Origin: Porphyromonadaceae bacterium UBA3318
GTDB lineage: Bacteria > Bacteroidota > Bacteroidia > Bacteroidales > Muribaculaceae
Direction of reading: 5' to 3'
DNA length: 28,912 nucleotides
Assembly: GCA_002361235.1 (NCBI GenBank)
Contig: DESI01000044.1
Location: forward strand, 1 to 28,912
Part shown: positions 1 to 7,702 of the stretch, one piece after another
Position numbering within the stretch: position 1 is the stretch's first letter
How the letters are laid out: each line of letters starts with the position of its first letter
Notes under the pieces: model-generated
The model's input: the letters and a program-made list of their open reading frames with translations, nothing else
Database searches by the model: none
Told to the model about the DNA's origin: nothing
Position numbers and translations under genes: made by a program

Positions 1-30
1 TGTTTACCTCCTACTCGATTGTTCAAATAT

Positions 31-58
31 GGCAAAGCCGCGGGCTTTGCCCACAGTG
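31..58. repeat. Palindromic hairpin repeat, copy 1
   Basis: A 28-bp stretch identical to 1011-1038. Its first 21 bases are a perfect hairpin: 9-bp arms GGCAAAGCC and GGCTTTGCC around a 3-base centre. This copy lies just past the stop codon of the minus-strand gene ending at 65, so it may act as a 3' hairpin, although no T-run follows. The other copy sits inside the lutBC coding region, which suggests a small dispersed palindromic element of the REP kind rather than a dedicated terminator. Confidence 0.75.
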
Positions 59-64
59 ACAATG

Positions 65-409
65 TCAGTTTATGTTGTCGAAGGGAGCGTTGCGGTCCAG
101 GTTCTTCTGGTCGAGCATGTTGCGGGCTTCGATGGTCAGGGTCTGCTTGATGCGGTCGATGGCTGCGGCGTCAAGCAGGGGATATCCGGCGTATTTGCCG
201 GCATCGTCCGCCTCTTGGATGTGGGGTGTGGTGAGCTGCGGAATGTAGTTGCAGTCAGCCACGTGCTCGCGGATATAGTCCTCCAGTTCCTGATGCAGCT
301 GCCGGATGCGGGGAGATTTCTCCAGGTCCTCTTTGCTGCCGTCGAATGTCATGCGGTAGCTGTCCGTGTTACGGAAAGAGATAATGTAGGTTCTTTGCTG
401 TGTATTCAT
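65..409 (-). CDS. Small hypothetical protein downstream of lutBC
   Basis: This 114-residue protein is not recognised. It is hydrophilic and acidic, with no signal peptide, membrane segment or cysteine cluster. The middle (about residues 24-55) looks helical and charged, with residues such as LHQELEDYIREHV. It starts 19 bp after the stop of the lutB-lutC fusion on the same strand, so it is probably the last gene of the lactate-utilisation operon. The gap contains alternating TATATA sequence but no clear terminator or promoter. A role in lactate metabolism is suggested only by position. Coding status is supported by its ATG start, its place in the operon and the lack of a better overlapping ORF. 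Confidence 0.7.
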   Translation of the reverse strand: MNTQQRTYIISFRNTDSYRMTFDGSKEDLEKSPRIRQLHQELEDYIREHVADCNYIPQLTTPHIQEADDAGKYAGYPLLDAAAIDRIKQTLTIEARNMLDQKNLDRNAPFDNIN

Positions 410-428
410 AGTATATATGGTATATATA

Positions 429-2450
429 TTATTGTTTGTTCTTGCAATTGTATAACAATACGGTCATGGAGAGGGGGCCCTGGGCGCCGGTGATGTGCAC
501 GGCCTCGATGTCGGCGGTGGCCGAGGGGCCGGTGAAGAAGGAACCGTATTGCTGATCGCGCAGGCTGAGTCGGGCATAGGCCTGATGCATACCGCCGACA
601 ATCTTGGTGGCGTCCAGCAGCACGAACAGGTGACGCGACATCAGCGCGCATGCGGGATGTCGCAGCGTGCGGTCGGTGACCCATACTGAACCCATCTCGC
701 CCACACCCATCTCGGCCTCGGTGACGCAGGTGTTGATTATCTCGGCGTTGCGCAGGTCGGTGAGGTCCTTTTCGCCGAAATTGCCGGTCACGTCGTCGAG
801 GGTGGAGTAAATGGCGTTCTGACTCGGGGCCATTTCGGGCTGCGTGGCGAGCCAGTGCAACGCCTCGGCGCGGGTGGCGAATTTCACCGCCTTGCCGTCG
901 AAGCCCTCCAGGTGCGAGATGAAGCCGGCCAGCGGGTCGCCGGGCCAGGGATACATGGGGACGTCGGGGAGGGGGAAGGAGGGGGCGCCGGCCGAATGCG
1001 CGCCGGAAGCGGCAAAGCCGCGGGCTTTGCCCACAGTGGCGCCTGCTTCATGCGGGGTGGTGCTGGCTGCAGCTTCCTGCGGGGCGATGACGCGGGCGTA
1101 GTATTGGCGGAACGTTTCTTTTGGGGGCTCGGGGTTGGTGTGGTCGATGGCCCAGGGATTGAGGCGCGATTCGGTCAGCGCCTTGGGCAGATTGCGGAGG
1201 GCCCATAGACCCACCTTCTCGGCCATGGCGAGGTTGGCGCTGCTTTTCAGCACGGGCACGGCCATGGCCTGCTCCATGTTGTGCGAGGGCTGGCCGTAGC
1301 CATGCTTCACCACCTCGCTGCGCCAGTAGAACACCAGCTCAGGGATGGGCACCTTGACGGGACAGACGTTGCCGCACGAGCCGCAATGCGTGCATGAATA
1401 CGGCAGGCGCGCGTACTTATACAGATCGTAGCTCGGTTCGAGCACGATGCCGATGGGCCCCATATATGTGGCGTCGTAGCTGATGCCCGACGTGCGTCGG
1501 AACACGGGGCATGTGTTCATGCACGCGCCGCAGCGTATGCACTTCAGCACCTGCCAGTAGTCGGGTGACGAGAGGCGTTTGCTGCGGCCGTTGTCCAGGA
1601 TGACCAGGTGCATCTCCTGTCCGGGCAACGGGCCGTGGAAGTGCGAGGTGTACTGGGTGATGTCCAGGCCCAGCGCGCTGCGCGACAGCAGCCGGATGAA
1701 CAGCGGCAGGTCGCTCTGGCGCGGTATCACCTTCTCCATTCCCATGGTGGCCACATACAGCGGCGGGAGGGTGGCGCTGATGTCGGCGTTGCCCTCGTTG
1801 GTGCACACCACTATGCCGCCGGTCTCGGCGATTCCGAAGTTAACGCCCGTCATGCCCGCGTCGGCCTTGACATAACGCGGCCGCATGTCGGCGCGCATCA
1901 CGCCGTTGAGGTAATGCGGGTCGTCGATGTCCGGGTCGGAGCCGAGGGTGCGGGCGAACAGCTCGGCCACGTCGCTGCGAAGCTTGTGGATGGCCGGCAT
2001 GACGATGTGCGACGGCCGCTGCCGGTCAAGCTGCTGGATGCGCTCGCCTAAGTCGGCCTCGTTGATCTCGATGCCATGAGCTTCCATATACTCGCGCATG
2101 CCGCATTCGTCCATGGTCATTGACTTCCCTTTGGTTACGGTGCGGACGCCGTGGCTGCGGAATATGTCGAGGATTATCTCGTTATGCTCCCTGGCGTCAT
2201 GCGCCCGGTGCACGTGGATGCCGTTGGCCTCCGCGTTGGCTATGAACTGCTCCAGATACCGGTCCAGATTCGTGAGCGTATGCAGTTTTATCTCGGATGC
2301 GAGTTCGCGCATCTGCTCCCATTCGGGTATGGTGGAGGCCACCTTGTCGCGACGCATGCGCGCCTCCCACAGACAGCGGTCGTGCGACTCGCGGTGGGCG
2401 CGGCGTTTTATGAACTCCGCCCCTGATTTTACTTGGTTCACCTGTTTCAT
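429..2450 (-). CDS. LutB-LutC fusion, L-lactate utilisation iron-sulfur protein with C-terminal LUD domain
   Basis: This 673-residue protein fuses two subunits of the LutABC L-lactate oxidising complex, which converts lactate to pyruvate in the cytoplasm or at the membrane face. Residues 1 to about 455 are LutB-like: an N-terminal LUD region (GVRTVTKGKSM, then AETGGIVVCTNEGNADI) followed by two [4Fe-4S] motifs, CIRCGACMNTCP near 304-315 and CTHCGSCGNVCP near 351-362. An Ala/Pro/Gly-rich linker (about 460-500) leads to a short LutC-like LUD domain with the typical GPSATADIEAVHITGAQGP motif near the C-terminus. LutB and LutC are usually separate genes, so the fusion is unusual. Part of the linker is encoded by the palindromic repeat at 1011-1038. 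The start overlaps the lutA stop by 4 bp (ATGA), giving translational coupling. Confidence 0.9.
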   Translation of the reverse strand: MKQVNQVKSGAEFIKRRAHRESHDRCLWEARMRRDKVASTIPEWEQMRELASEIKLHTLTNLDRYLEQFIANAEANGIHVHRAHDAREHNEIILDIFRSHGVRTVTKGKSMTMDECGMREYMEAHGIEINEADLGERIQQLDRQRPSHIVMPAIHKLRSDVAELFARTLGSDPDIDDPHYLNGVMRADMRPRYVKADAGMTGVNFGIAETGGIVVCTNEGNADISATLPPLYVATMGMEKVIPRQSDLPLFIRLLSRSALGLDITQYTSHFHGPLPGQEMHLVILDNGRSKRLSSPDYWQVLKCIRCGACMNTCPVFRRTSGISYDATYMGPIGIVLEPSYDLYKYARLPYSCTHCGSCGNVCPVKVPIPELVFYWRSEVVKHGYGQPSHNMEQAMAVPVLKSSANLAMAEKVGLWALRNLPKALTESRLNPWAIDHTNPEPPKETFRQYYARVIAPQEAAASTTPHEAGATVGKARGFAASGAHSAGAPSFPLPDVPMYPWPGDPLAGFISHLEGFDGKAVKFATRAEALHWLATQPEMAPSQNAIYSTLDDVTGNFGEKDLTDLRNAEIINTCVTEAEMGVGEMGSVWVTDRTLRHPACALMSRHLFVLLDATKIVGGMHQAYARLSLRDQQYGSFFTGPSATADIEAVHITGAQGPLSMTVLLYNCKNKQ
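1011..1038. repeat. Palindromic hairpin repeat, copy 2, in frame inside lutBC
   Basis: Identical over 28 bp to 31-58. On the coding (minus) strand it reads TVGKARGFA, at about residues 471-480 of the LutB-LutC fusion, within the disordered linker. The flanking bases differ from those of copy 1, so the shared segment is bounded. Insertion of a palindromic element into a linker without breaking the frame resembles the Rickettsia palindromic elements found inside proteins. Confidence 0.75.
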
Positions 2451-3199
2451 TTCGCGTCGCCGTTTAGGATTTCTGTGATATAGTACATCTTGAGGTCAAG
2501 GCCGATCTTGCGGGCCACGGTCTGCTGGTGTATCAGGCAGGACATGTCCTGCGAGGTGACGTACCGGAAACCGTTGCGGGCATAGTCGCTGACCTTGTCT
2601 CGTCCCTGCTGGCCGGAGCACGAGGGGTCCCAGATTGCGAAGATGCCGCCGAATCCGCAGCATTCGTCGCGGCGCGTGGCATAGCCTATCTCGATGCCGT
2701 CCACCAGACGGAGCAGGTCGGCGCATTTGTCGAACGACGGAATCATCAGTTCGGTAGGGCGCGCCTCCATCAGATAGCGGAGGGAATGGCAGCCGTTGTG
2801 GATGGCCACGCGGTGCGGAAAGCTGGGATGGCCCGGGAGTTCGGTTATCTTCAGCACGTCGTGCAGAAATTCGACGGGATCATAGACGGTGTTGCGGAAA
2901 TGCACCACTTCGGGCGTCTGTTCCACCTCGTCGAAATGGCAGCGGAACTGGTCGGTACAGATGCCCGACGGCACCACCACATAATCATACCGACCGTCGG
3001 CCACAAACGGAGCCACACCCTTTTCGAGCGTGCATGAATGCCCGATATAGCCCATGTCAAGCTCCGGCAGCCCGCAGCAGGCCCCCCGGTTGATGAACTC
3101 CACATCGAGTCCGAGCTTCCTGAGCAGCTCCCATGTGGAAATGGCCGCCTGCGGATAGATGGCGTCCATATAGCACGGAACAAAAAAACCGATTTTCAT
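2447..3199 (-). CDS. lutA: LutA, (Fe-S)-binding cysteine-rich-domain protein of lactate oxidation
   Basis: This 250-residue protein belongs to the LutA/YkgE family of the L-lactate oxidising LutABC complex. It contains two cysteine-rich (CCG) domains, the type also found in heterodisulfide reductase and glycolate oxidase subunits: CCGLPE at residues 41-46 and CCGFGG at 180-185. Additional cysteines at C9, C81 and C137 match the family pattern. Length is normal. It is the first gene of the operon and overlaps lutBC by 4 bp. The ATG at 3199 is adjacent to a nested inverted repeat in the leader (3199-3250), which could control expression. No exact TAnnTTTG box was found upstream. Confidence 0.92.
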   Translation of the reverse strand: MKIGFFVPCYMDAIYPQAAISTWELLRKLGLDVEFINRGACCGLPELDMGYIGHSCTLEKGVAPFVADGRYDYVVVPSGICTDQFRCHFDEVEQTPEVVHFRNTVYDPVEFLHDVLKITELPGHPSFPHRVAIHNGCHSLRYLMEARPTELMIPSFDKCADLLRLVDGIEIGYATRRDECCGFGGIFAIWDPSCSGQQGRDKVSDYARNGFRYVTSQDMSCLIHQQTVARKIGLDLKMYYITEILNGDAK

Positions 3200-3250
3200 A
3201 ACCTTGCAATTTAAGTATACACCTTTGAGGTATAACAGCCCGCAAGGTTA
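3199..3250. promoter_or_regulatory. Concentric nested inverted repeats in the lutA leader
   Basis: A perfect 9-bp outer inverted repeat, TAACCTTGC (3199-3207) and GCAAGGTTA (3242-3250), encloses an inner imperfect palindrome TATACACCTTTGAGGTATA (3216-3234). Both share the same centre near 3225. The outer arm touches the lutA start codon. This may be a regulator operator or an RNA structure masking the start; the sequence alone does not decide. Confidence 0.5.
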
Positions 3251-3295
3251 ATTGGTTCCGAAATTGGAGTGGCGACGTCCACGTAGTCCGGATGT

Positions 3296-3315
3296 TGACG
3301 GCGAGGACGCCGTCA
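3296..3315 (-). terminator. Hairpin downstream of the glycan operon
   Basis: An 8-bp stem (TGACGGCG and CGCCGTCA) with a 4-base loop lies 14 bases past the stop of the last glycosyltransferase. There is no T-run after it on the minus strand, so intrinsic termination is uncertain. Confidence 0.35.
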
Positions 3316-3328
3316 TCCCGGTAGCCGG

Positions 3329-4405
3329 TCAGGGTACCAGCAGGGATTCAAATTTGTGGAAACTCTGTTCCCATGTAAAAGAGGAAATGGTATGCACGGC
3401 GGCGTTGGCCATGCGCAGGCGTAGTTCCGGATTGTCCATAAGACGGAGCATGGCGTCGGCGAGTGCCCGGCTGTTCTTGACAGGAACGATCAGGCCTTCC
3501 TTGCCGTCCGTGACCATTTCCTGAAATCCGAGCGTATCGGTGCATACAATTGCGTTACCGCATATCATGGCCTCGCCCACGGTCAGGCCCCAGCCTTCCT
3601 GCAGGCTCGGAGCCAGATAGATGGAACTGGAATTATAGATGCGGTTGTGCGTCTCGCGGTCCGGCTGTCGGTAGTACTCTATCCATCCGGGCATATCGGC
3701 AGGACGTTCCGGAGTGCCGAACATCATGACTTTAAGCTGTGGATACCGTTCGCGAACCCTGCACAGAGCCTCCAATCCGTACTCGTATCCCTTATTCTTA
3801 TCGTCGCTGTACATCATAGACACAGCGTATGGCGAGCGGTCGTCGACGGGTCTGGTCAACCTGAAATAATCGAAGTCGAAACCATTTCTGATCAGTGTGC
3901 ATTGCGCGCCACATCTCTCTACCTTCTCTCTGAGCCAGTTGCTGATCACTATATTCTTCAATCCAAGCCTATATGTAGAGTAGACGACTTCTTCGGGGAA
4001 TCCCCATGCTTCGAATCCTTGAATAAGGTATAACTTGTGAGTGTCAGGCACGTCATACTTCTTGGCGCAGAATGCGGTGGCGCGTGCCGTGGCCACATAA
4101 TAGTCCGTCTCAGGTACCAGGCGCGGATTCAGGGAAAAGAGGTGATGTTCTCTGACTGTGGGATTCAGCTTAAACCAGTTTCGTGCGGAAAAACGTTTAA
4201 GTCGGCTGTATGGATAATGCAGCAGTGCCCGTATCTTGCCGAGGAGGGATTTTTCGTTAAAATAGAGCGTGTCGGGATATAGTATATGGACGTCGTATCC
4301 CCGTCCGGCCAGATAATTGGCATATTCCAGCGCCACCTTGAAGCCGCCGGCCGGCCTGGTGGGGAGTCCAGGCAATAGAAAAGAGACGGACGGAGACTTC
4401 TTCAT
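3329..4405 (-). CDS. Glycosyltransferase family 4 protein
   Basis: This 358-residue GT-B fold enzyme transfers a sugar from a nucleotide-sugar donor to a growing glycan on the cytoplasmic side of the inner membrane. The N-terminal half opens with a Rossmann strand (SVSFLLPGLPTRPAGGFKVA). The C-terminal half carries the GT4 EX7E motif, E270 and E278, in LQEGWGLTVGEAMICG, for nucleotide-sugar binding. Length is normal. It overlaps the preceding glycosyltransferase gene by 4 bp (ATGA) and is the last gene of the five-gene glycan cassette. Donor and linkage cannot be read from the sequence. Given the WecE and WecD homologues upstream, it or its neighbour may add Fuc4NAc; this is inference. Confidence 0.88.
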   Translation of the reverse strand: MKKSPSVSFLLPGLPTRPAGGFKVALEYANYLAGRGYDVHILYPDTLYFNEKSLLGKIRALLHYPYSRLKRFSARNWFKLNPTVREHHLFSLNPRLVPETDYYVATARATAFCAKKYDVPDTHKLYLIQGFEAWGFPEEVVYSTYRLGLKNIVISNWLREKVERCGAQCTLIRNGFDFDYFRLTRPVDDRSPYAVSMMYSDDKNKGYEYGLEALCRVRERYPQLKVMMFGTPERPADMPGWIEYYRQPDRETHNRIYNSSSIYLAPSLQEGWGLTVGEAMICGNAIVCTDTLGFQEMVTDGKEGLIVPVKNSRALADAMLRLMDNPELRLRMANAAVHTISSFTWEQSFHKFESLLVP

Positions 4406-5742
4406 GACGTCATGGTTTTATAATGGCTGACTATGTCCTGCTGGAAACGCGCCTTGGAGCAAGTGTCCAAAGCCGTGTTGCGGGTAGAGATACGCATTCT
4501 TTCGTATGCCTCGGGGTCGTTGAGTGACAGATTCAAGGCAGAGTAAAGGGCATCGGCGAATCCGGTTTCCGAGACATGGTCCGTCTTGAATCCCGATACG
4601 CCGTCGGTCACCACATCGACGGCGGTGCCGTTATTGAAACACACCACGGGTGTGCCGCACATCTGCGACTGATTGACCATCGACGGGCCTGCATCGTCTA
4701 CCGACGGGCTAAGGAACCAGTCGGCTGCCTGATACAGCCTGATCAGGTCCTCACGGCCCACGCGGCCCATATATTCCTGTCGGATGCGGGGATTCGACAC
4801 ATGTTCCTTAAGGTGACTGTCGCCAATGCTGACCAATACAATCTGTTTGCCCCCGGAAATGTCTGCCGGTATATTGTTCAGGGCATGAATGATGAACCGC
4901 GCTCCCTTGCGCGCTTCCTTCGACGAGCGGGCCAGAAGTACCGTAGCGTCATCCGGCAGTCCCAATTGCCGGCGAAGCGCACGGCGGTCACCCGGAACGA
5001 ATTCATGCTCGTCGATGATGCAACCGATCTTAAATACCTTGGCCGGGGGAAACAGCCCGCTCCGCACCGCGAATCCGTTCATCCATGAATTGCCCAGGAA
5101 GGCGCAATTCATGCCGGCATAATTATCCTGTTTTATCAGATAGTTACTATGCGTGAAATCATCCGGCCAATCGCTCCCGATGGCCGGGCAGCGACCGCAT
5201 TGCTGCGTGAACCTGCGGCATGAGTTGAAGTAGAAGCAACCGCCGGTGACGGGAGCCATGTCGATGGAAAAAATCATTATGGGGCAACGCAGCTTATCGT
5301 AAACGGCCCTCAGCGAAGTGGAGTTGATGAAATCGAACCACCATAGTGTGATGACCAGATCGTAGTCCTTGCGTATATGCTTCAGCAGACGGTCTACGGG
5401 CAGCCCGGGCGTGCTCTCGTCGGGATAATGTATCTCATATTCGTCGTTGAACACCATCCCTTTCTGCTCGTACAGTTCCCTGGCTGTTTTGCCGCTTTGT
5501 CGAGAATCGAGCCAGGTCCTGACACGGCGGGGCAACAGCCGGTTCAGCACCGGCTTGATCAGCGACCGCCGTTCAATCGACTTATAATCCCGGCTCGGCA
5601 TTCCGCCGGCATAGCGGCACAGGAAATCCACCCGATGTCCGGCTTCCCTGAGACTACGCATTATGTCTGCGCCCAGCCTGGCTGAGTAGGCCGGACGGTG
5701 GGTGGACAGAATCAGGATACGGAGACCGGAGGATTTATTCAT
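4402..5742 (-). CDS. Glycosyltransferase (GT4-like) with internal cysteine motif
   Basis: This 446-residue protein is chosen to start at ATG 5742 (MNKSSGLRILILSTHRPAYSARLGADI), because that is where homology-like sequence begins and it lies 10 bases after the upstream stop. A longer in-frame start at 5817 would overlap the aminotransferase gene. The N-terminal Rossmann half contains a cysteine motif, TGGCFYFNSC then CGRCPAIGS, seen in many Bacteroidetes glycosyltransferases and possibly metal-binding. The C-terminal donor half has VDDAGPSMVNQSQMCGTPVV, where the classic EX7E acids appear as Asp and Gln, a variant typical of this subgroup. It sits between wecE and the last glycosyltransferase. 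Acceptor and donor are unknown. Confidence 0.87.
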   Translation of the reverse strand: MNKSSGLRILILSTHRPAYSARLGADIMRSLREAGHRVDFLCRYAGGMPSRDYKSIERRSLIKPVLNRLLPRRVRTWLDSRQSGKTARELYEQKGMVFNDEYEIHYPDESTPGLPVDRLLKHIRKDYDLVITLWWFDFINSTSLRAVYDKLRCPIMIFSIDMAPVTGGCFYFNSCRRFTQQCGRCPAIGSDWPDDFTHSNYLIKQDNYAGMNCAFLGNSWMNGFAVRSGLFPPAKVFKIGCIIDEHEFVPGDRRALRRQLGLPDDATVLLARSSKEARKGARFIIHALNNIPADISGGKQIVLVSIGDSHLKEHVSNPRIRQEYMGRVGREDLIRLYQAADWFLSPSVDDAGPSMVNQSQMCGTPVVCFNNGTAVDVVTDGVSGFKTDHVSETGFADALYSALNLSLNDPEAYERMRISTRNTALDTCSKARFQQDIVSHYKTMTS

Positions 5743-5752
5743 GGCTTGGGAA

Positions 5753-6964
5753 TTATGCGTTGAAGAATGAATGTATCTTATCAATGATATAATCGACGTC
5801 ATGGTCCGACAGCTCATAATACATGGGGAGGCGGAGCAGGCAGTCGGCGAACCGGTCGCAGTGGGGCAAGTCGAGTCCCACCACCTGCGCCTCGTCGCTG
5901 ACGGTTCCGTCGAATTCCGTTACAGTGACGGTGTCCACGGCCTGACAGTTGTCGGGACGCGCCTCGGCGTGAGAGGTATAGAAGGGACTCTTGTGCAGGC
6001 TGAGGTAATGGAACACCGACAGGATGCCGTTCTGCTTCAGATGTGCTATGAGTGCGGTCCGTTCCTGCAGCGAGCGGCACACTATATAGAACATGTGGGC
6101 GTTGTTGGTGGCATAATCGGGGATGACCGGCAGCTCAAAGCATCCTTGGCCGGCCAGATCCGAAAGGCCGGCATGGTAACGTTCCCATATCTCCTTGCGG
6201 CGTGTCTGGATGGTGTCAAGATTCTCTATCTGCGCCCACAGGAACGCTGAAATCAATTCCGAGGGGAGGAACGACGAGCCGGTGTCGACCCAGCCATATT
6301 TGTTGACCTCGCCACGGAAGAATTCGGAGCGGTTGGTGCCTTTTTCCCAGATTATTTCCGAACGGCGCACAAACCGCTCGTCGTTGACGGCAAGCAGGCC
6401 GCCTTCGCCGGCTATGACGTTCTTGGTCTCATGGAACGAGAAGCATGCCAGATGACCGATGGATCCGAGCGCGCGTCCCTTGTAGTAGGAATCGATGGCC
6501 TGTGCCGCGTCCTCCACAACCAACAGGTCGTGACGGCGCGCTATGTCCATTATGCGGTCCATGTCGCAGGCCACGCCGGCGTAATGCACCGGGACGATTA
6601 CACGGGTGCGTTCCGTGATCAATGCCTCGATCCGGTCGGGATCGATGTCGGGATTGTCCTTGCAGCTGTCGCAGAACACTATCCTGGCGCCCTGACGCAC
6701 GAATGCCAGCACCGTGGAGACAAAGGTATAGCTCGGGGCGATCACTTCGTCGCCGGGCTTGATGTCGCACAGTATGGCCGCCATCTCGAGCGCGTCGGTG
6801 CACGAGGTGGTCATCAGGGCCTTGCGAAAGCCATAGTGCTCCTCGAAGTATCGCTGACATTTCCGGGTATATGCTCCGTTGCCCGAAAGCTTGCCGCCAT
6901 ATACGGCCTGATATATGTAGTGCGCTTCCTTGCCGGTGAGAAACGGCTTGTTAAAAGGTATCAT
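5753..6964 (-). CDS. wecE: dTDP-4-amino-4,6-dideoxygalactose transaminase (WecE/RffA type)
   Basis: This 403-residue DegT/DnrJ/EryC1/StrS-family aminotransferase uses PLP and glutamate to convert dTDP-4-keto-6-deoxyglucose to dTDP-4-amino-4,6-dideoxygalactose, the precursor of Fuc4NAc. It closely follows E. coli WecE: MIPFNKP at the start, GDEVIAPSYTFVST, VPVHYAGVACDMD, VVEDAAQAIDSYYKGRALG and the PLP lysine K181 in FSFHETKN. It is about 27 residues longer than WecE (376), mostly through an insertion after FHYLSLHKSPFYTSHAEA. The following WecD-type acetyltransferase homologue makes the substrate assignment strong. It starts 15 bases after the wecD stop in the same operon. dTDP-glucose synthesis genes (rmlA, rmlB) are not in the window and must lie elsewhere. 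Confidence 0.92.
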   Translation of the reverse strand: MIPFNKPFLTGKEAHYIYQAVYGGKLSGNGAYTRKCQRYFEEHYGFRKALMTTSCTDALEMAAILCDIKPGDEVIAPSYTFVSTVLAFVRQGARIVFCDSCKDNPDIDPDRIEALITERTRVIVPVHYAGVACDMDRIMDIARRHDLLVVEDAAQAIDSYYKGRALGSIGHLACFSFHETKNVIAGEGGLLAVNDERFVRRSEIIWEKGTNRSEFFRGEVNKYGWVDTGSSFLPSELISAFLWAQIENLDTIQTRRKEIWERYHAGLSDLAGQGCFELPVIPDYATNNAHMFYIVCRSLQERTALIAHLKQNGILSVFHYLSLHKSPFYTSHAEARPDNCQAVDTVTVTEFDGTVSDEAQVVGLDLPHCDRFADCLLRLPMYYELSDHDVDYIIDKIHSFFNA

Positions 6965-6979
6965 GGTGATTCTGAGTGT

Positions 6980-7702
6980 TTAATGTCGTGAATTATGGGA
7001 TGCCCGGACGTGATAGACGTATGCGCGGGTCCGGACCGAGAAGCCATGCGTTTCGTAGAAACGGCAGGCCTCCGCATTGTCGGCCTGTGTGGTGACTTCC
7101 ACCTTAAGGCCTGATTCAGAGGCGAGATTGATGACAGACTGTATCAGGGCGCTTCCTATGCCTTTGCCCCGGCAGGATGCGTCCGTGGCTATAAGTCCGA
7201 TCGACAGCATGTCGTCCTTACGCGTGGCCGTGACCATGCCCAGTTCCTTGCCGGCCTGTCCGTATGCCAGCATATAGTCGGCAAACCGGCGTGAGACGGA
7301 ATTGTCGACCCATAGACGGAACAGACGCCTGAAGTCCTCGTCGCTGATGTGTGGGTCCACCTTATACCGGGAATGGCCGCCGGCCTGGCAGCCTAATTCA
7401 TAAAGCGGTTCGGAAGCCCGCAGCACGGATTCCACGGTTCGGTCCACGGGTTTATAATGAGGTTCTGCGAGCACGTAGCTCAGTTTGCGGTCTGCCAATA
7501 CGGCGTCGAACCCATCCATGGCCAGAGGACGGGGACTGAAAACGTATATAAGTTCGCTGCCCCGGTGCTGAAGACGGGTTATTTCGTCGGCAACGGTGCG
7601 GTCGTCGGCATTCAGGATGTCGATGCGCGATACACCGTAACCGAAAAACCGGCTGTCCCAGTCCAGTTGCTCGGATGTCAGGGCCTTGTCTATCTGTTCC
7701 AT
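6980..7702 (-). CDS. wecD: dTDP-4-amino-4,6-dideoxygalactose N-acetyltransferase (WecD/RffC type, GNAT fold)
   Basis: This 240-residue GNAT acetyltransferase should acetylate the amino sugar made by the neighbouring WecE homologue, using acetyl-CoA, to give dTDP-Fuc4NAc. The N-terminus LDWDSRFFGYGVSRI fits the start of WecD-like proteins. The acetyl-CoA motif A is at residues 178-185 (RGKGIGSA), followed by the typical C-terminal TTQADNAEACRFYETHGF. Length is close to E. coli WecD. The start overlaps the end of the flippase gene by 13 bp, so translation is probably coupled. Function rests on motifs plus its pairing with wecE. Confidence 0.85.
   Translation of the reverse strand: MEQIDKALTSEQLDWDSRFFGYGVSRIDILNADDRTVADEITRLQHRGSELIYVFSPRPLAMDGFDAVLADRKLSYVLAEPHYKPVDRTVESVLRASEPLYELGCQAGGHSRYKVDPHISDEDFRRLFRLWVDNSVSRRFADYMLAYGQAGKELGMVTATRKDDMLSIGLIATDASCRGKGIGSALIQSVINLASESGLKVEVTTQADNAEACRFYETHGFSVRTRAYVYHVRASHNSRH

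Noticed and set aside
29..493. Plus-strand frame beginning MAKPRALPTV, sharing that peptide with another plus-strand frame at 844-1101
   Set aside because: Both are antisense to real minus-strand genes; the shared peptide comes from the 28-bp palindromic repeat.
5743..5817. Longer N-terminus for the glycosyltransferase starting at 5817
   Set aside because: It would overlap the aminotransferase gene by 65 bases and adds 25 residues (MSCRTMTSIISLIRYIHSST...) unlike a glycosyltransferase start; ATG 5742 fits the Rossmann fold start.
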